From contig CAKOLT010000009.1 of NCBI GenBank assembly GCA_934096315.1, forward strand, positions 1 to 34,271: a DNA stretch of 34,271 nucleotides. The letters run 5' to 3'. Source of the stretch: an uncultured Bacilli bacterium. Lineage in GTDB: Bacteria > Bacillota_I > Bacilli_A > RF39 > UBA660. Position numbers and translations under genes: made by a program. A model generated the notes under the pieces. The model was not told the origin of the DNA, did not search any database, and saw nothing but the letters and a program-made list of their open reading frames with translations. This document shows, piece after piece, positions 1 to 8,411 of this stretch; the first letter of the stretch is position 1, and the number at the start of each line of letters is the position of its first letter.

Positions 1-34
1 AAGAACAATTTTTCTATCTTTTTTTGATAGACTT

Positions 35-58
35 ATATTAAGATCTTCATCTTAATAT
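35..58. repeat. Perfect inverted repeat at left edge
   Basis: A perfect 10-bp inverted repeat (atattaagat / atcttaatat) surrounds a 4-base loop. A second small hairpin (tctatc / gataga, 13-31) with a seven-T loop lies beside it. On the plus strand the larger hairpin is followed by cattttta, so it could end a plus-strand transcript. On the minus strand it sits in the leader downstream of the promoter at 114-122. Its role is not resolved because the window ends here. Confidence 0.5.
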
Positions 59-113
59 CATTTTTATCAAGTATGACAAGTTTTCCATAAAACTTTTCAC
101 ACTATCTGTTATT

Positions 114-122
114 ATTATACCA
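114..122 (-). promoter_or_regulatory. Extended -10 promoter reading out of the window
   Basis: The minus strand reads TGGTATAAT, a perfect extended -10 element. No good -35 hexamer is present; upstream are only A/T runs, as expected for an extended -10 promoter. It follows the rml terminator and points left, so it probably drives a gene whose start is outside the window. Confidence 0.5.
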
Positions 123-153
123 TTTTTTTTAAAAAAATCTATTATTCTCTTTT

Positions 154-186
154 AAAAAAAGACCAATAATTTATATATTAGTCTTT
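154..186 (-). terminator. Terminator of the rml operon
   Basis: On the minus strand a 10-bp stem (AAAGACTAAT / ATTGGTCTTT, one G-U pair) with a 9-base loop runs into a T tract. The rmlB stop codon (178-180) lies inside the first arm. Confidence 0.8.
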
Positions 187-1182
187 GTAAGCATTTTTAT
201 AGTTACCTGATTTTATATCATTAATCCAATCTTGGTTGTTTACATACCATTCTACAGTCTCTTTTATACCATCTTCAAATGTGTATGTTCTATCCCATCC
301 TAGTTCTTGTTCTGATTTTGTTGAGTCTATTGCATATCTTAAATCATGACCAGGTCTATCTGTTACAAACTGAATTAAATCTTCAGATTTATTAAGCTGT
401 TTTAGGATTGTTTTTACTACATCTAAGTTTGTTCTTTCTGAATGTCCCCCTAAATTATATATTTCTCCATCTTTACCATTTTTTATAATCATATCTACTC
501 CGACATTATGGTCATGGACATGTATCCAGTCACGAACGTTTTCCCCTTTTCCATATACTGGAACAGGTTCGTTATTTAATGCTTTACTTATAACAACAGG
601 AATTAGTTTTTCTGGGAATTGATATGGACCATAGTTATTTGAACATCTTGATATAGTTATAGGAAGACCAAATGTCCTATGGTAAGCAAGTACTAATAAA
701 TCTGCTGATGCTTTTGAAGCTGAATAAGGACTTGATGTCTTTATTGGGGTTGTTTCATTGAATAGTAAATCTGGTCTATCTAATGGTAAGTCCCCATATA
801 CTTCATCAGTTGATACTTGATGATATCTTTTAATTCCATGTTTACGACAAGCATCCATTAATACTTGTGTACCTAATATATTTGTTGTTAAAAATATACT
901 TGGGTTTTTTATTGAATTATCAACATGACTTTCTGCTGCAAAATTTACAACATAATCGAATTTTTCTTGTTCGAATAATTTATTGATAAATTCTCTATCT
1001 GTTATATCCCCATGGACAAACTTAAAATTTTCTTTATTTTCTAATGTTTTTATATTATTATAATTGCCAGCATAAGTAAGTGCATCTAGGCAAATAAACA
1101 TATCTTCTGGATATTTCTCTGTCATATAGTGCATAAAATTACTTCCAATAAATCCTGCACCACCTGTTACTAAATATTTCAT
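178..1182 (-). CDS. rmlB: dTDP-glucose 4,6-dehydratase RmlB
   Basis: This enzyme converts dTDP-glucose to dTDP-4-keto-6-deoxyglucose, the second step of dTDP-L-rhamnose synthesis, using bound NAD. The 334-residue protein is full length for the family. It shows the Rossmann glycine motif TGGAGFIG at residues 6-13, the catalytic STDEVYG block at 124-130 (Thr125, Asp126, Glu127) and the YxxxK pair Tyr153/Lys157. The ATG has an AGGAG site. It begins one base after the rmlD stop, so the last two genes of the A-C-D-B operon are tightly joined. No glycosyltransferases are in view, so the polymer that receives the rhamnose is unknown. Confidence 0.97.
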   Translation of the reverse strand: MKYLVTGGAGFIGSNFMHYMTEKYPEDMFICLDALTYAGNYNNIKTLENKENFKFVHGDITDREFINKLFEQEKFDYVVNFAAESHVDNSIKNPSIFLTTNILGTQVLMDACRKHGIKRYHQVSTDEVYGDLPLDRPDLLFNETTPIKTSSPYSASKASADLLVLAYHRTFGLPITISRCSNNYGPYQFPEKLIPVVISKALNNEPVPVYGKGENVRDWIHVHDHNVGVDMIIKNGKDGEIYNLGGHSERTNLDVVKTILKQLNKSEDLIQFVTDRPGHDLRYAIDSTKSEQELGWDRTYTFEDGIKETVEWYVNNQDWINDIKSGNYKNAYKD

Positions 1183-1183
1183 T

Positions 1184-2035
1184 TTAATTCTCCTTTTTTA
1201 ATTTTTTACAAAATCTCTCTGTAGCGTCTTTCCAGTTTGGCAGTCTTACGAGATTTTCTTTATCTAATTTATCCTTACTTAGTTTTGAATTTAAAGGTCT
1301 TTTGGCTAGTGTTTTGTAGTCTTTAGTTAAGATTTTATTTACTTTTATATTCTTCTTATTTATTTCAAATATGTATTTAGCAAACTCATACCAAGAGCAG
1401 TATTCTTCATTTGTTGCAAAGAATAATCCTTTTTTATGATTGATTACCATGTCTACTAGTAATTTTGATAAATCTTCTGTGTATGTTGGGCTTCCTATTT
1501 GATCAGATACAACAGATATTTCATCTTTAGTATCTGCAAGACTAAGCATTGTTTTTATGAAGTTTTTTCCATTAATACCAAATACCCATGATATTCTAAC
1601 TATTAGGTAATCTTTTAATTGTTCTACTATTTTCTCTCCTTCAAGTTTTGTATACCCATAATAATTTACGGGATTAGTATTATCTTCTACTTCATAGATT
1701 CCGTCTTTAGTACCATCAAATACATAGTCTGTACTTATATAAACTACTTTGGCTCCTACCCTTTGGGATGCTTCAGCAATGTTTTTTGTTCCCATAACAT
1801 TTACGTTATAGCAAGTTTCTTTATCTTCTTCGGCTTTATCAACTGCAGTATATGCAGCACAGTGAAAAATTACATCTGGTTTATAGTTATCTATTATTTT
1901 ATCTACTATTTCTTTATTTGTAATATCCATTTCTTCTAGGGTTGGGGCTAAGTAATTTTTTTCGCCTCTTTGTTCTAGTTCCTTTATTATGTCATAACCT
2001 AGTTGCCCCTCAGAGCCTGTTATAAGATATTTCAT
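1184..2035 (-). CDS. rmlD: dTDP-4-dehydrorhamnose reductase RmlD
   Basis: It catalyses the last step, NAD(P)H reduction of dTDP-4-keto-L-rhamnose to dTDP-L-rhamnose. The 283-residue extended-SDR protein has the nucleotide motif TGSEGQLG at 6-13, STDYVFDG at 101-108 and the catalytic pair Tyr126/Lys130. The start overlaps the rmlC stop by one base (TAATG) with a GGGGG-rich ribosome site inside rmlC, which suggests coupled translation. Its order after rmlC and before rmlB matches many Gram-positive rml operons. Confidence 0.96.
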   Translation of the reverse strand: MKYLITGSEGQLGYDIIKELEQRGEKNYLAPTLEEMDITNKEIVDKIIDNYKPDVIFHCAAYTAVDKAEEDKETCYNVNVMGTKNIAEASQRVGAKVVYISTDYVFDGTKDGIYEVEDNTNPVNYYGYTKLEGEKIVEQLKDYLIVRISWVFGINGKNFIKTMLSLADTKDEISVVSDQIGSPTYTEDLSKLLVDMVINHKKGLFFATNEEYCSWYEFAKYIFEINKKNIKVNKILTKDYKTLAKRPLNSKLSKDKLDKENLVRLPNWKDATERFCKKLKKEN

Positions 2036-2607
2036 TATTTCCCCCTTTTAAAACGTATTTTACTTTTAGAAAGTAATTCACGGTTTTTATCTTTTTCAGA
2101 AAGTTTAGGTTCTGTAATGTTATATTCTTTGAATATTTCTTCCCAGTTTATTCCTATTTCGGGATCATTCCATAGTATTCCATCTTCCATATCTGGAGCA
2201 TAATCATTATCTATTAGATACTGAAAAACAGTGTCGTCTTCTAAACTTATGAATCCGTGAGCAAACCCTCTTGGAACATATAATTGGGTATTATTTGATT
2301 CTGTTAAAAGGACTTTTGTCCACTTACCAAATGATGGTGAGTCTTCTCTCATGTCTACTACTACATCAACGGCTGTTCCTTTGATTACTTCAACTATCTT
2401 TGCTTGGCATTTTGGTTCTTTTTGAAAATGTAAGCCTCTAAGTACTCCTTTACTGCTTTTACTGCGACTTGCTTGTACTACTTTTTCAAAACCTAATTCA
2501 TCAAAATTTTTTTGTATGAAATATGGGGAAAAATATCCTCTGTCATCTCCAAACTTATCTGGTTTGATTATATAGCAGTCTTCTAAATTTGTTTTAATTT
2601 TTTCCAT
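2035..2607 (-). CDS. rmlC: dTDP-4-dehydrorhamnose 3,5-epimerase RmlC
   Basis: This cupin enzyme epimerises carbons 3 and 5 of dTDP-4-keto-6-deoxyglucose without a cofactor. The 190-residue protein carries the RGLHFQ signature with the catalytic His at about residue 60, a Tyr near 130 in the FQYLIDNDYAP segment, and the WNDPEIGI block with the partner Asp near 148. These match the family's catalytic His, Tyr and Asp. It lies four bases after rmlA and overlaps rmlD by one base. The last dozen residues are very basic, which is not unusual for the family. Confidence 0.96.
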   Translation of the reverse strand: MEKIKTNLEDCYIIKPDKFGDDRGYFSPYFIQKNFDELGFEKVVQASRSKSSKGVLRGLHFQKEPKCQAKIVEVIKGTAVDVVVDMREDSPSFGKWTKVLLTESNNTQLYVPRGFAHGFISLEDDTVFQYLIDNDYAPDMEDGILWNDPEIGINWEEIFKEYNITEPKLSEKDKNRELLSKSKIRFKRGK

Positions 2608-2611
2608 GTAA

Positions 2612-3526
2612 TTATTCCTCCTTATTTGTCATTAGTCTAACTGGATCTTTAGATAAGTCTTTATTTGCAAGCTCTATTAAATACTTACCATATGAGTTTT
2701 TACTCATGCTTTCGCCTATTTCTCTTACTGTACTAGAATCTATCCATCCTTTTAGATATGCTATTTCTTCTAAACAGGCAATCATCTGACCATTTTTTTG
2801 GATACTTCTTATAAAGTCTGATGCCTCATTTAGGCTATCAAATGTACCTGTATCTAGCCATGAGTAGCCTCTTCCTAATACTTCAACAGATAAATCACCA
2901 TTCTCTAAGTATATTTTGTTTACATCCGTTATTTCTAGTTCTCCTCTTCCTGATGGTTTAATTTGTTTTGCATATTCAATTACTCTATTATCATAAAAAT
3001 ATAATCCTGTTGCAGCATAATTTGATTTTGGTATTTTTGGCTTTTCCTCGATTGAAATTACCTTACCATTTTCATCAAACTCAACAACTCCGAATCTTTC
3101 TGGATCTGGTACATTATAACCAAATATTGTAGCCTTTCCTTTTTTAGCGTTTTTAATTGCATTATTTAATTTTTCTTGTAGACCATTTCCGTAGAAGATA
3201 TTGTCTCCTAAAATCATTGCAACATTATCATCCCCGACAAAATCTTCTCCTATTGTAAATGCTTGTGCAAGCCCTTTTGGTTCGGGTTGAACCTTGTATG
3301 TTAATTTTATTCCATAATTGCTTCCATCTCCTAGCATATTTTGAAATTTTGGGGTATCCTGTGGTGTAGATATTATTAATATATCTTTTATTCCTGCAAG
3401 CATTAATACAGATAATGGGTAATATACCATTGGTTTATCATATATTGGTAATAGTTGTTTACTCACTTCTCTTGTAATTGGGTATAATCTTGTTCCAGAT
3501 CCCCCCGCTAATATTATTCCTTTCAT
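2612..3526 (-). CDS. rmlA: Glucose-1-phosphate thymidylyltransferase RmlA
   Basis: It joins glucose-1-phosphate and dTTP to give dTDP-glucose, the first committed step of dTDP-rhamnose synthesis, and is the usual point of feedback control by the end product. The N-terminal LAGGSGTRLYP motif (residues 6-16) binds the nucleotide and is followed by the KQLLPIYDKPM segment. GDN (108-110), the EEKP block and the GRGYSWLDTGT segment complete the sugar-nucleotidyltransferase signature. At 304 residues it is slightly longer than the common 290. It is the first gene of the operon, with an AGGAGG site and a promoter at 3550-3579. Confidence 0.97.
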   Translation of the reverse strand: MKGIILAGGSGTRLYPITREVSKQLLPIYDKPMVYYPLSVLMLAGIKDILIISTPQDTPKFQNMLGDGSNYGIKLTYKVQPEPKGLAQAFTIGEDFVGDDNVAMILGDNIFYGNGLQEKLNNAIKNAKKGKATIFGYNVPDPERFGVVEFDENGKVISIEEKPKIPKSNYAATGLYFYDNRVIEYAKQIKPSGRGELEITDVNKIYLENGDLSVEVLGRGYSWLDTGTFDSLNEASDFIRSIQKNGQMIACLEEIAYLKGWIDSSTVREIGESMSKNSYGKYLIELANKDLSKDPVRLMTNKEE

Positions 3527-3549
3527 TTTATTTCCTCCTTCTATAACGT

Positions 3550-3579
3550 ATTATATCATATAATAAACAATATACGCAA
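3550..3579 (-). promoter_or_regulatory. rml operon promoter
   Basis: The minus strand shows a TTGCGT -35 box (3574-3579), an 18-bp spacer and a perfect TATAAT -10 box (3550-3555), about 25 bp before the rmlA start. This gives a short leader. Between it and the tRNA terminator (3580-3678) is AT-rich sequence in which I see nothing else. Confidence 0.7.
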
Positions 3580-3678
3580 CTTTAAATTGGTTTTTTTATG
3601 TAAAGTTATATAAAAAAGGAAATAGCGGAAATTACGGATAAATTTTATTAGTAATATAAAAGTCAGAGTAATTATTAT

Positions 3679-3704
3679 AAAAAGCCCCATAATATGGGAC
3701 TTTA
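3679..3704 (-). terminator. tRNA-Leu terminator
   Basis: On the minus strand AAAGTCCCATA pairs with TATGGGGCTTT and runs into TTTTTATAATAA. It starts about 12 bases after the CCA end of the tRNA. This is one of the most GC-rich stems among the window's terminators. Confidence 0.85.
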
Positions 3705-3715
3705 TAATTCATATT

Positions 3716-3801
3716 TGGTACCAGCCAAGGGACTCGAACCCTCACACCCAATGGATAATAGATTTTGAGTCTATCGCGTCTACCAATTCCGCCAGGCTGG
3801 C
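3716..3801 (-). tRNA. tRNA-Leu (CAA anticodon)
   Basis: An 86-nt type II tRNA with encoded CCA. The acceptor arms are GCCAGCC and GGCTGGT, with a G1-U72 wobble closing pair, followed by discriminator A73. The anticodon arm ATAGA-CTCAAAA-TCTAT gives anticodon CAA, reading the UUG leucine codon. GGTTCGAGTCC marks the T arm. The long variable arm, typical of leucine tRNAs, lies between anticodon and T arms. It stands alone between two protein operons, with its own -10 box upstream and a terminator downstream. Confidence 0.95.
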
Positions 3802-3813
3802 AAATACATATTA

Positions 3814-3819
3814 ATTATA
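3814..3819 (-). promoter_or_regulatory. -10 box of tRNA-Leu
   Basis: A perfect TATAAT on the minus strand ends 12 bases before the mature tRNA 5' end. A -35 box is uncertain: the best TTGTAA lies 19 bp upstream, next to the previous terminator. Confidence 0.5.
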
Positions 3820-3842
3820 TCATATATTTTTAAAAATGTTAC

Positions 3843-3870
3843 AAAAAAAGAAATTATTTTAGTTAATTTC
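3843..3870 (-). terminator. Terminator of the mutS operon
   Basis: GAAATTA pairs with TAATTTC around a 7-base loop and is followed by seven T residues. The stop codon of the preceding PLP-enzyme gene (3859-3861) lies in the loop. Confidence 0.75.
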
Positions 3871-5085
3871 TTCATATAATTGCATTACTGCTAGTTTACC
3901 ATATTCATAAGTAAGACTTCCTTGCATATAAGCAATATAGGGACTTCTTATAGGTCCATCGCAAGATAATTCTATAGAACTTCCTTGAGTAAATGATCCA
4001 GAAGCCATTATTACTTTATCAGTATACCCAGGCATATCCCATGCAACAGGCACTATATGAGAATCGATTGGGCTAGATGCTTGTATTATTTGACAACATT
4101 TAATTAACTTATCTGGGTCTTCAAAAATTATATTTTGGACAATATCTACTCTTTCCTCATCTGATTTTGGATTTGTTTTATATCCTTTATCTTCCATTAC
4201 TCTGCATGCAAGTACTGCAGTTTTTAAACTTCCACTTACAACTTTAGGAGAGAAAAATAATCCTTGTAATATGGCTTTATTAGCCCCAAGTGATGGACCT
4301 ACCTCTTTTCCTTGTCCAGGAACATTTAGTCTTTCTGCTACTAAATTAATTAGTTTGCTACTTCCTACAACATATCCACCATTTGGAGCAATTCCTCCGC
4401 CTAAGTTTTTAATTAAAGAACCTACGGCAATGTCTGCTCCTACTTCGATTGGTTCTTTTGTATTTACGAATTCACAGTAACAGTTATCTATCATAATTAT
4501 AATATCTTTATTTATATCTTTTATAAACTTTATTACTTTTTCTAATTTTGTGATACTAATACTACTTCTTGTAGAATATCCTTTACTTCTTTGAATAGTT
4601 ATTACTTTTATTTTATTAGAGTTTATTACTTCTTTTATTTTATCATAATTAAAATCATCATTAATTAAATCTATTTCCATATAATTAACTCCATAACTTT
4701 TAAGAGAAGATGGATTATCTTTAATTCCTATTACTTCTTCTAGAGTGTCATATGGTTTACCAGTTATTGATAATAGTGTATCGTTTGGTCTAAGTAATGC
4801 AAATAGAGTTACTGTAAGGGTATGGGTACCTGATATGAATTGACTTCTTACTAGAGCATCTTCACTTTTAAATATACTTGCGTATACTTTTTCTATTATA
4901 TCTCTTCCTACATCGTTATAACCATATCCACTTGTGGGATTAAAATGGCTTTCTGATACCTTGTTTTCTTTAAAGGCATTTAGGACTTTACTGCTATTAA
5001 ATAGACATATATCATCTATATTTTTGAATATATCTTTCATTTCATTTTCTATTTTATTTATATAATCTAAAGTTTGTTTATTCAT
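3859..5085 (-). CDS. Methionine gamma-lyase family PLP protein (YnbB-like)
   Basis: This 408-residue protein matches the Firmicutes YnbB family (Pfam Met_gamma_lyase, often annotated 'aluminium resistance protein'), a branch of fold-type I PLP enzymes related to cystathionine/methionine lyases. The likely PLP lysine is Lys226 in GSLIKNLGGG, with the cofactor aspartate Asp200 in IMIDNCYCEF. SGTHTLT (about 86-92) fits the phosphate-binding loop. The substrate of this family is not firmly established. The start overlaps the preceding dehydrogenase gene by 8 bp, making it third in the mutS operon. Cys204 replaces the glycine I would expect in NCYGEF. Confidence 0.85.
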   Translation of the reverse strand: MNKQTLDYINKIENEMKDIFKNIDDICLFNSSKVLNAFKENKVSESHFNPTSGYGYNDVGRDIIEKVYASIFKSEDALVRSQFISGTHTLTVTLFALLRPNDTLLSITGKPYDTLEEVIGIKDNPSSLKSYGVNYMEIDLINDDFNYDKIKEVINSNKIKVITIQRSKGYSTRSSISITKLEKVIKFIKDINKDIIIMIDNCYCEFVNTKEPIEVGADIAVGSLIKNLGGGIAPNGGYVVGSSKLINLVAERLNVPGQGKEVGPSLGANKAILQGLFFSPKVVSGSLKTAVLACRVMEDKGYKTNPKSDEERVDIVQNIIFEDPDKLIKCCQIIQASSPIDSHIVPVAWDMPGYTDKVIMASGSFTQGSSIELSCDGPIRSPYIAYMQGSLTYEYGKLAVMQLYEEIN

Positions 5086-5779
5086 AACTAACCTCCATTT
5101 TGTTATTTTTAATGTTTATTACTATATTAGTACCACTTGGAATATTTTCTTGTAGCACTTCTCCAATTATTTCGCTAATTTCTTCGGGTTCTATTAATCT
5201 ACTTTGATTGCATTTCTTTAATTCTTCTTTTAGGTAGTCTCTGTTTATACTTCTAGTTGTTTTAGTGTTTATCCAATTGGGGCTAATAGCATAACTTTTG
5301 GTATCTGGAAATATTACACTTAAACTTTTGGTATAGTTTATTAGACCTGCTTTAGATGCTGCATAATCGAAGTTTATATCGTTATAAGTGTTTATACCAT
5401 CAGTTGATGCTATATTAAATATATACCCACTGTCTAGTTTTAAGTGTTTTGTAATGAGAAATGGTCCGAGAAGGTTTACTTCAAGGGTATTCATAAAGTC
5501 TTCTTTAGTTTTGTTTTGGATATTAGAATCATGATAAGTGCAAGCATTATTAATAATTATATTTAAAGAATTTATTTTTTTTGATAAGTTAATTATATCT
5601 TCTTCCTTGGTTATATCTACTTTATATATACTAATATTATCCCCGAGTTCTTTTTTTATTTCTTCTTTTCTAAGATAGTTACTATAATAGGTTCCAATTA
5701 TGTGATACCCCATAGTGATTAATTTTTTTGCTATATGGTATCCAAGATCACTTGTTACTGCTGTTACTAGAGCATTCAT
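5078..5779 (-). CDS. Short-chain dehydrogenase/reductase
   Basis: A 233-residue classical-size SDR of unknown substrate. The active-site set is present: Asn102, Ser125 in NIAST, and Tyr139/Lys143 in YAASK. The cofactor loop is altered: the usual TGxxxGxG reads TAVTSDLGYH (residues 6-15), and the NNAG motif reads NNAC (77-80). It may still bind NAD(P)H, since some SDRs tolerate changes in this loop. It overlaps mutS by 4 bp (ATGA) and the PLP-enzyme gene by 8 bp, so all three are probably translationally coupled. Confidence 0.85.
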   Translation of the reverse strand: MNALVTAVTSDLGYHIAKKLITMGYHIIGTYYSNYLRKEEIKKELGDNISIYKVDITKEEDIINLSKKINSLNIIINNACTYHDSNIQNKTKEDFMNTLEVNLLGPFLITKHLKLDSGYIFNIASTDGINTYNDINFDYAASKAGLINYTKSLSVIFPDTKSYAISPNWINTKTTRSINRDYLKEELKKCNQSRLIEPEEISEIIGEVLQENIPSGTNIVINIKNNKMEVSYE

Positions 5780-8316
5780 TTATTATCTACCTTCTTTCTT
5801 AATTCATATAGTATGTTTAATGCTTTAAGAGGGGTTAATTCTAGTATATCTAGTTTTTTTATTTCTTCTTCTATTTCACTTTTTTTATCGTTTGTAAACT
5901 CTAGTGGTAGGGTTGTTTGAATGACTAAATCTCTATTTTTTTCTTTTGTTTCATAGACCTTGAGAATATCTTTAGCTCTATTTATGACTTCTTCTGGTAA
6001 ATTTGCAAGACGTGCAACATTGATTCCATAGCTTTTGTCTACTGATCCTTTTTTTACTTTGTGAAGGAATGTTAACTCTCCGTTATTATCACTACAAGTT
6101 ACATGATAGTTTTGGAGGCTTGGTATATTTTTGTCTAAATCAGTAAGTTCGTGATAGTGTGTAGAAAATAGTGTTTTGCACTCTACTTTATTTGCTATGT
6201 ATTCAATAATTGCTTGAGCTAAACTCATACCATCAAATGTTGCTGTACCTCTTCCTAATTCGTCAAATAAGATGAGGCTTTTTTCAGTTGCATTTTTAAT
6301 GGCGTTTGCACTTTCTAACATTTCTACCATGAATGTTGATTCTCCACTTATAAGGTCATCTGAAGCTCCGATTCTGGTAAATATTTTATCAATTACGGGC
6401 AGTTTAGCACTTTTACATGGGACAAAACAACCAATTTGTGCCATTATGACAGTTATACCTAACTGCCTCATATAGGTGCTTTTACCAGCCATATTGGGAC
6501 CTGTAATAAGTAATATGTTTGTGTTTTCATCCATTATAATATCATTATCTACATATTCGTCTTTGATTACTCTCTCTAGTGTAGGGTGTCTTGAGTTTAT
6601 TAATTCTATAGAATGATCTTGCGTTAGTTTAGGTCTTACATAACCATATTTTTCACTAACAAGGGCAAAGCTTTGTAGTACATCTATTTCACTTATTATT
6701 TGCGATGCTTGTTGGAGCTTTTTGGTGTATTCTTTGCATTTATCTCTTATTTGGGTAAATAATTCATATTCTAAAGTAATTATTTTTTCTTCAGAGGAAA
6801 GAACTAAATCTTCTTTTTCTTTTAGAACTGGGTTAATATACCTTTCACAATTTGTAAGGGTTTGTTTTCTTTCATAATTATATTCATCTTTAACTAAGGC
6901 TACATTTCCTTTACTAATTTCTATAAAGTATCCGAAAACTTTGTTGTATCCTACTTTTAGATTTTTGATTCCTGTTTTTTTTCTTTCTTCTTCTTCAAAA
7001 CTGCTTATAAAATTTTTACCGCCATTTCTTAAGTCTTTCAATGTATCAAGAGTGCTACTGTATCCTTCTTTTATTAAATATCCTTCTTTTATACTAACTG
7101 GGGGTTCTTCATATAATGAATCGTTTAAAAAGTTATATAATTCTGATAGATCTGGCATAAGTGTATAGTTTATTTTTTTTAGTATTGTATTTATTTGAGG
7201 AAGTATTTTTAGGGAGTTTCTTAGTTGTAATAGGTCTCTTCCGTTGCAGGAAGCTAGTGATATTTTTCCACATAGTCTTTCTAAGTCATATACTTCGTAT
7301 AGGTATTGTCTGAGTTCTTCACTACTTATAAAGTCTTCCATAAGAGTAGATACCATATCATATCTTTGGTTTATTTTATTAATGTCTACTAGTGGGGACT
7401 CTATGTATTGTTTAAGTTTTCTTGAGCCCATGGCTGTTTTTGTGTTATCTAAAAGCCATAATAAGGAATATGTTCTTTCTTTTAATCTTATGCTTTCTGT
7501 TAACTCTAGGTTTCTTTTGGTGTATATATCCATTCTAAGAATGTCATCGGGATGAATTACTACTACTTTTTGTAAGTGTTCAAGGTTTCTTTTTTGGACC
7601 AATATTAGGTAGTATAATAAGTGTTTTATTGAAGTCTCTATCATTTGATTTTCTTCACTTGAATATACATAGTTATAATCATCTTTATCATAAAGATTGG
7701 ATATTATAGTAATTGTCATTTTTGTCATTTCTTTTATCATGTTTATTACTTTTTTATCTACTTCAGGATTTATTATTAATTCTTTTAATTCAAGAAATAG
7801 TAGTTCGTTTATTAATTTTTTATCATCTTTTAATAATATTTTAGAATATATTTGTCCAGTTGTTATGTCACAGTATGTGATAACGTAGCATGCTTGATAG
7901 GAGTATAAACTGCCTATATAGTTATTTTCTTTTTCATTTAGGCAAGTGGTATTAATAATGGTTCCCCCACTTATTACTTCCGTGACTTCTCTTTTTACAA
8001 TGCCTTTAGCACTTTTTGGGTCTTCGACCTGCTCACAAACTGCTATTTTATAGCCCATTTTTATTAATTTATCTATATATACATCTTTAGCATGATAAGG
8101 TACACCACACATTGGTACTTTTTCTTCTAGTCCAGCATTTCTTCCAGTTAATGTTAATTCAAGTGCATGGGAAACGGTGGTGGCGTCTTCAAAAAACATT
8201 TCATAGAAGTCTCCGAGACGGTAGAAAAGAATTTCATCTTTATAATTATTTTTAATTTCTATATAGTGTTTCATCATAGGAGACACTTTATTGATATCTA
8301 CTTCATTCATATTCAT
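5776..8316 (-). CDS. mutS: DNA mismatch repair protein MutS
   Basis: MutS recognises mismatches and small loops and recruits MutL. The 846-residue protein is a full MutS1. The mismatch-reading FYE is at 37-39, Walker A GPNMAGKS at 606-613, Walker B LILFDE at 681-686 (Asp685, Glu686), and the GESTF and STHYHEL signatures surround it. Connector, lever and clamp segments lie between. mutL, its usual downstream partner, is not in this window; an SDR gene overlaps its stop instead. The first ATG (8316) has GAGGT at good spacing; a second Met two codons in is possible. Confidence 0.97.
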   Translation of the reverse strand: MNMNEVDINKVSPMMKHYIEIKNNYKDEILFYRLGDFYEMFFEDATTVSHALELTLTGRNAGLEEKVPMCGVPYHAKDVYIDKLIKMGYKIAVCEQVEDPKSAKGIVKREVTEVISGGTIINTTCLNEKENNYIGSLYSYQACYVITYCDITTGQIYSKILLKDDKKLINELLFLELKELIINPEVDKKVINMIKEMTKMTITIISNLYDKDDYNYVYSSEENQMIETSIKHLLYYLILVQKRNLEHLQKVVVIHPDDILRMDIYTKRNLELTESIRLKERTYSLLWLLDNTKTAMGSRKLKQYIESPLVDINKINQRYDMVSTLMEDFISSEELRQYLYEVYDLERLCGKISLASCNGRDLLQLRNSLKILPQINTILKKINYTLMPDLSELYNFLNDSLYEEPPVSIKEGYLIKEGYSSTLDTLKDLRNGGKNFISSFEEEERKKTGIKNLKVGYNKVFGYFIEISKGNVALVKDEYNYERKQTLTNCERYINPVLKEKEDLVLSSEEKIITLEYELFTQIRDKCKEYTKKLQQASQIISEIDVLQSFALVSEKYGYVRPKLTQDHSIELINSRHPTLERVIKDEYVDNDIIMDENTNILLITGPNMAGKSTYMRQLGITVIMAQIGCFVPCKSAKLPVIDKIFTRIGASDDLISGESTFMVEMLESANAIKNATEKSLILFDELGRGTATFDGMSLAQAIIEYIANKVECKTLFSTHYHELTDLDKNIPSLQNYHVTCSDNNGELTFLHKVKKGSVDKSYGINVARLANLPEEVINRAKDILKVYETKEKNRDLVIQTTLPLEFTNDKKSEIEEEIKKLDILELTPLKALNILYELRKKVDNK

Positions 8317-8337
8317 TTTTATTACCTCTTTAATTAC

Positions 8338-8346
8338 ATTATAACA
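8338..8346 (-). promoter_or_regulatory. Extended -10 promoter of mutS operon
   Basis: The minus strand reads TGTTATAAT, a full extended -10 element, about 22 bp before the mutS ATG. The -35 region (around TTTATT) is poor. It lies just after the terminator of the surface operon. Confidence 0.6.
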
Positions 8347-8373
8347 AATATTGGTAGAAAAATAAAGGAAAAT

Positions 8374-8411
8374 AAAGAAAGAACTAACTGTTTTTGTTTT
8401 GTTCTTTCTTT
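8374..8411 (-). terminator. Terminator of the sortase operon
   Basis: A perfect 11-bp stem (AAAGAAAGAAC / GTTCTTTCTTT) with a 16-base A-rich loop is followed on the minus strand by ATTTTCCTTTATTTTT. The long loop and interrupted T tract make it weaker than others here. It contains the stop codon of the membrane protein gene (8384-8386). Confidence 0.55.

Noticed and set aside
86..98. Short minus-strand frame starting MENLSYLIK after the left-edge promoter.
   Set aside because: It ends after 13 codons, has no ribosome site and overlaps the hairpin.
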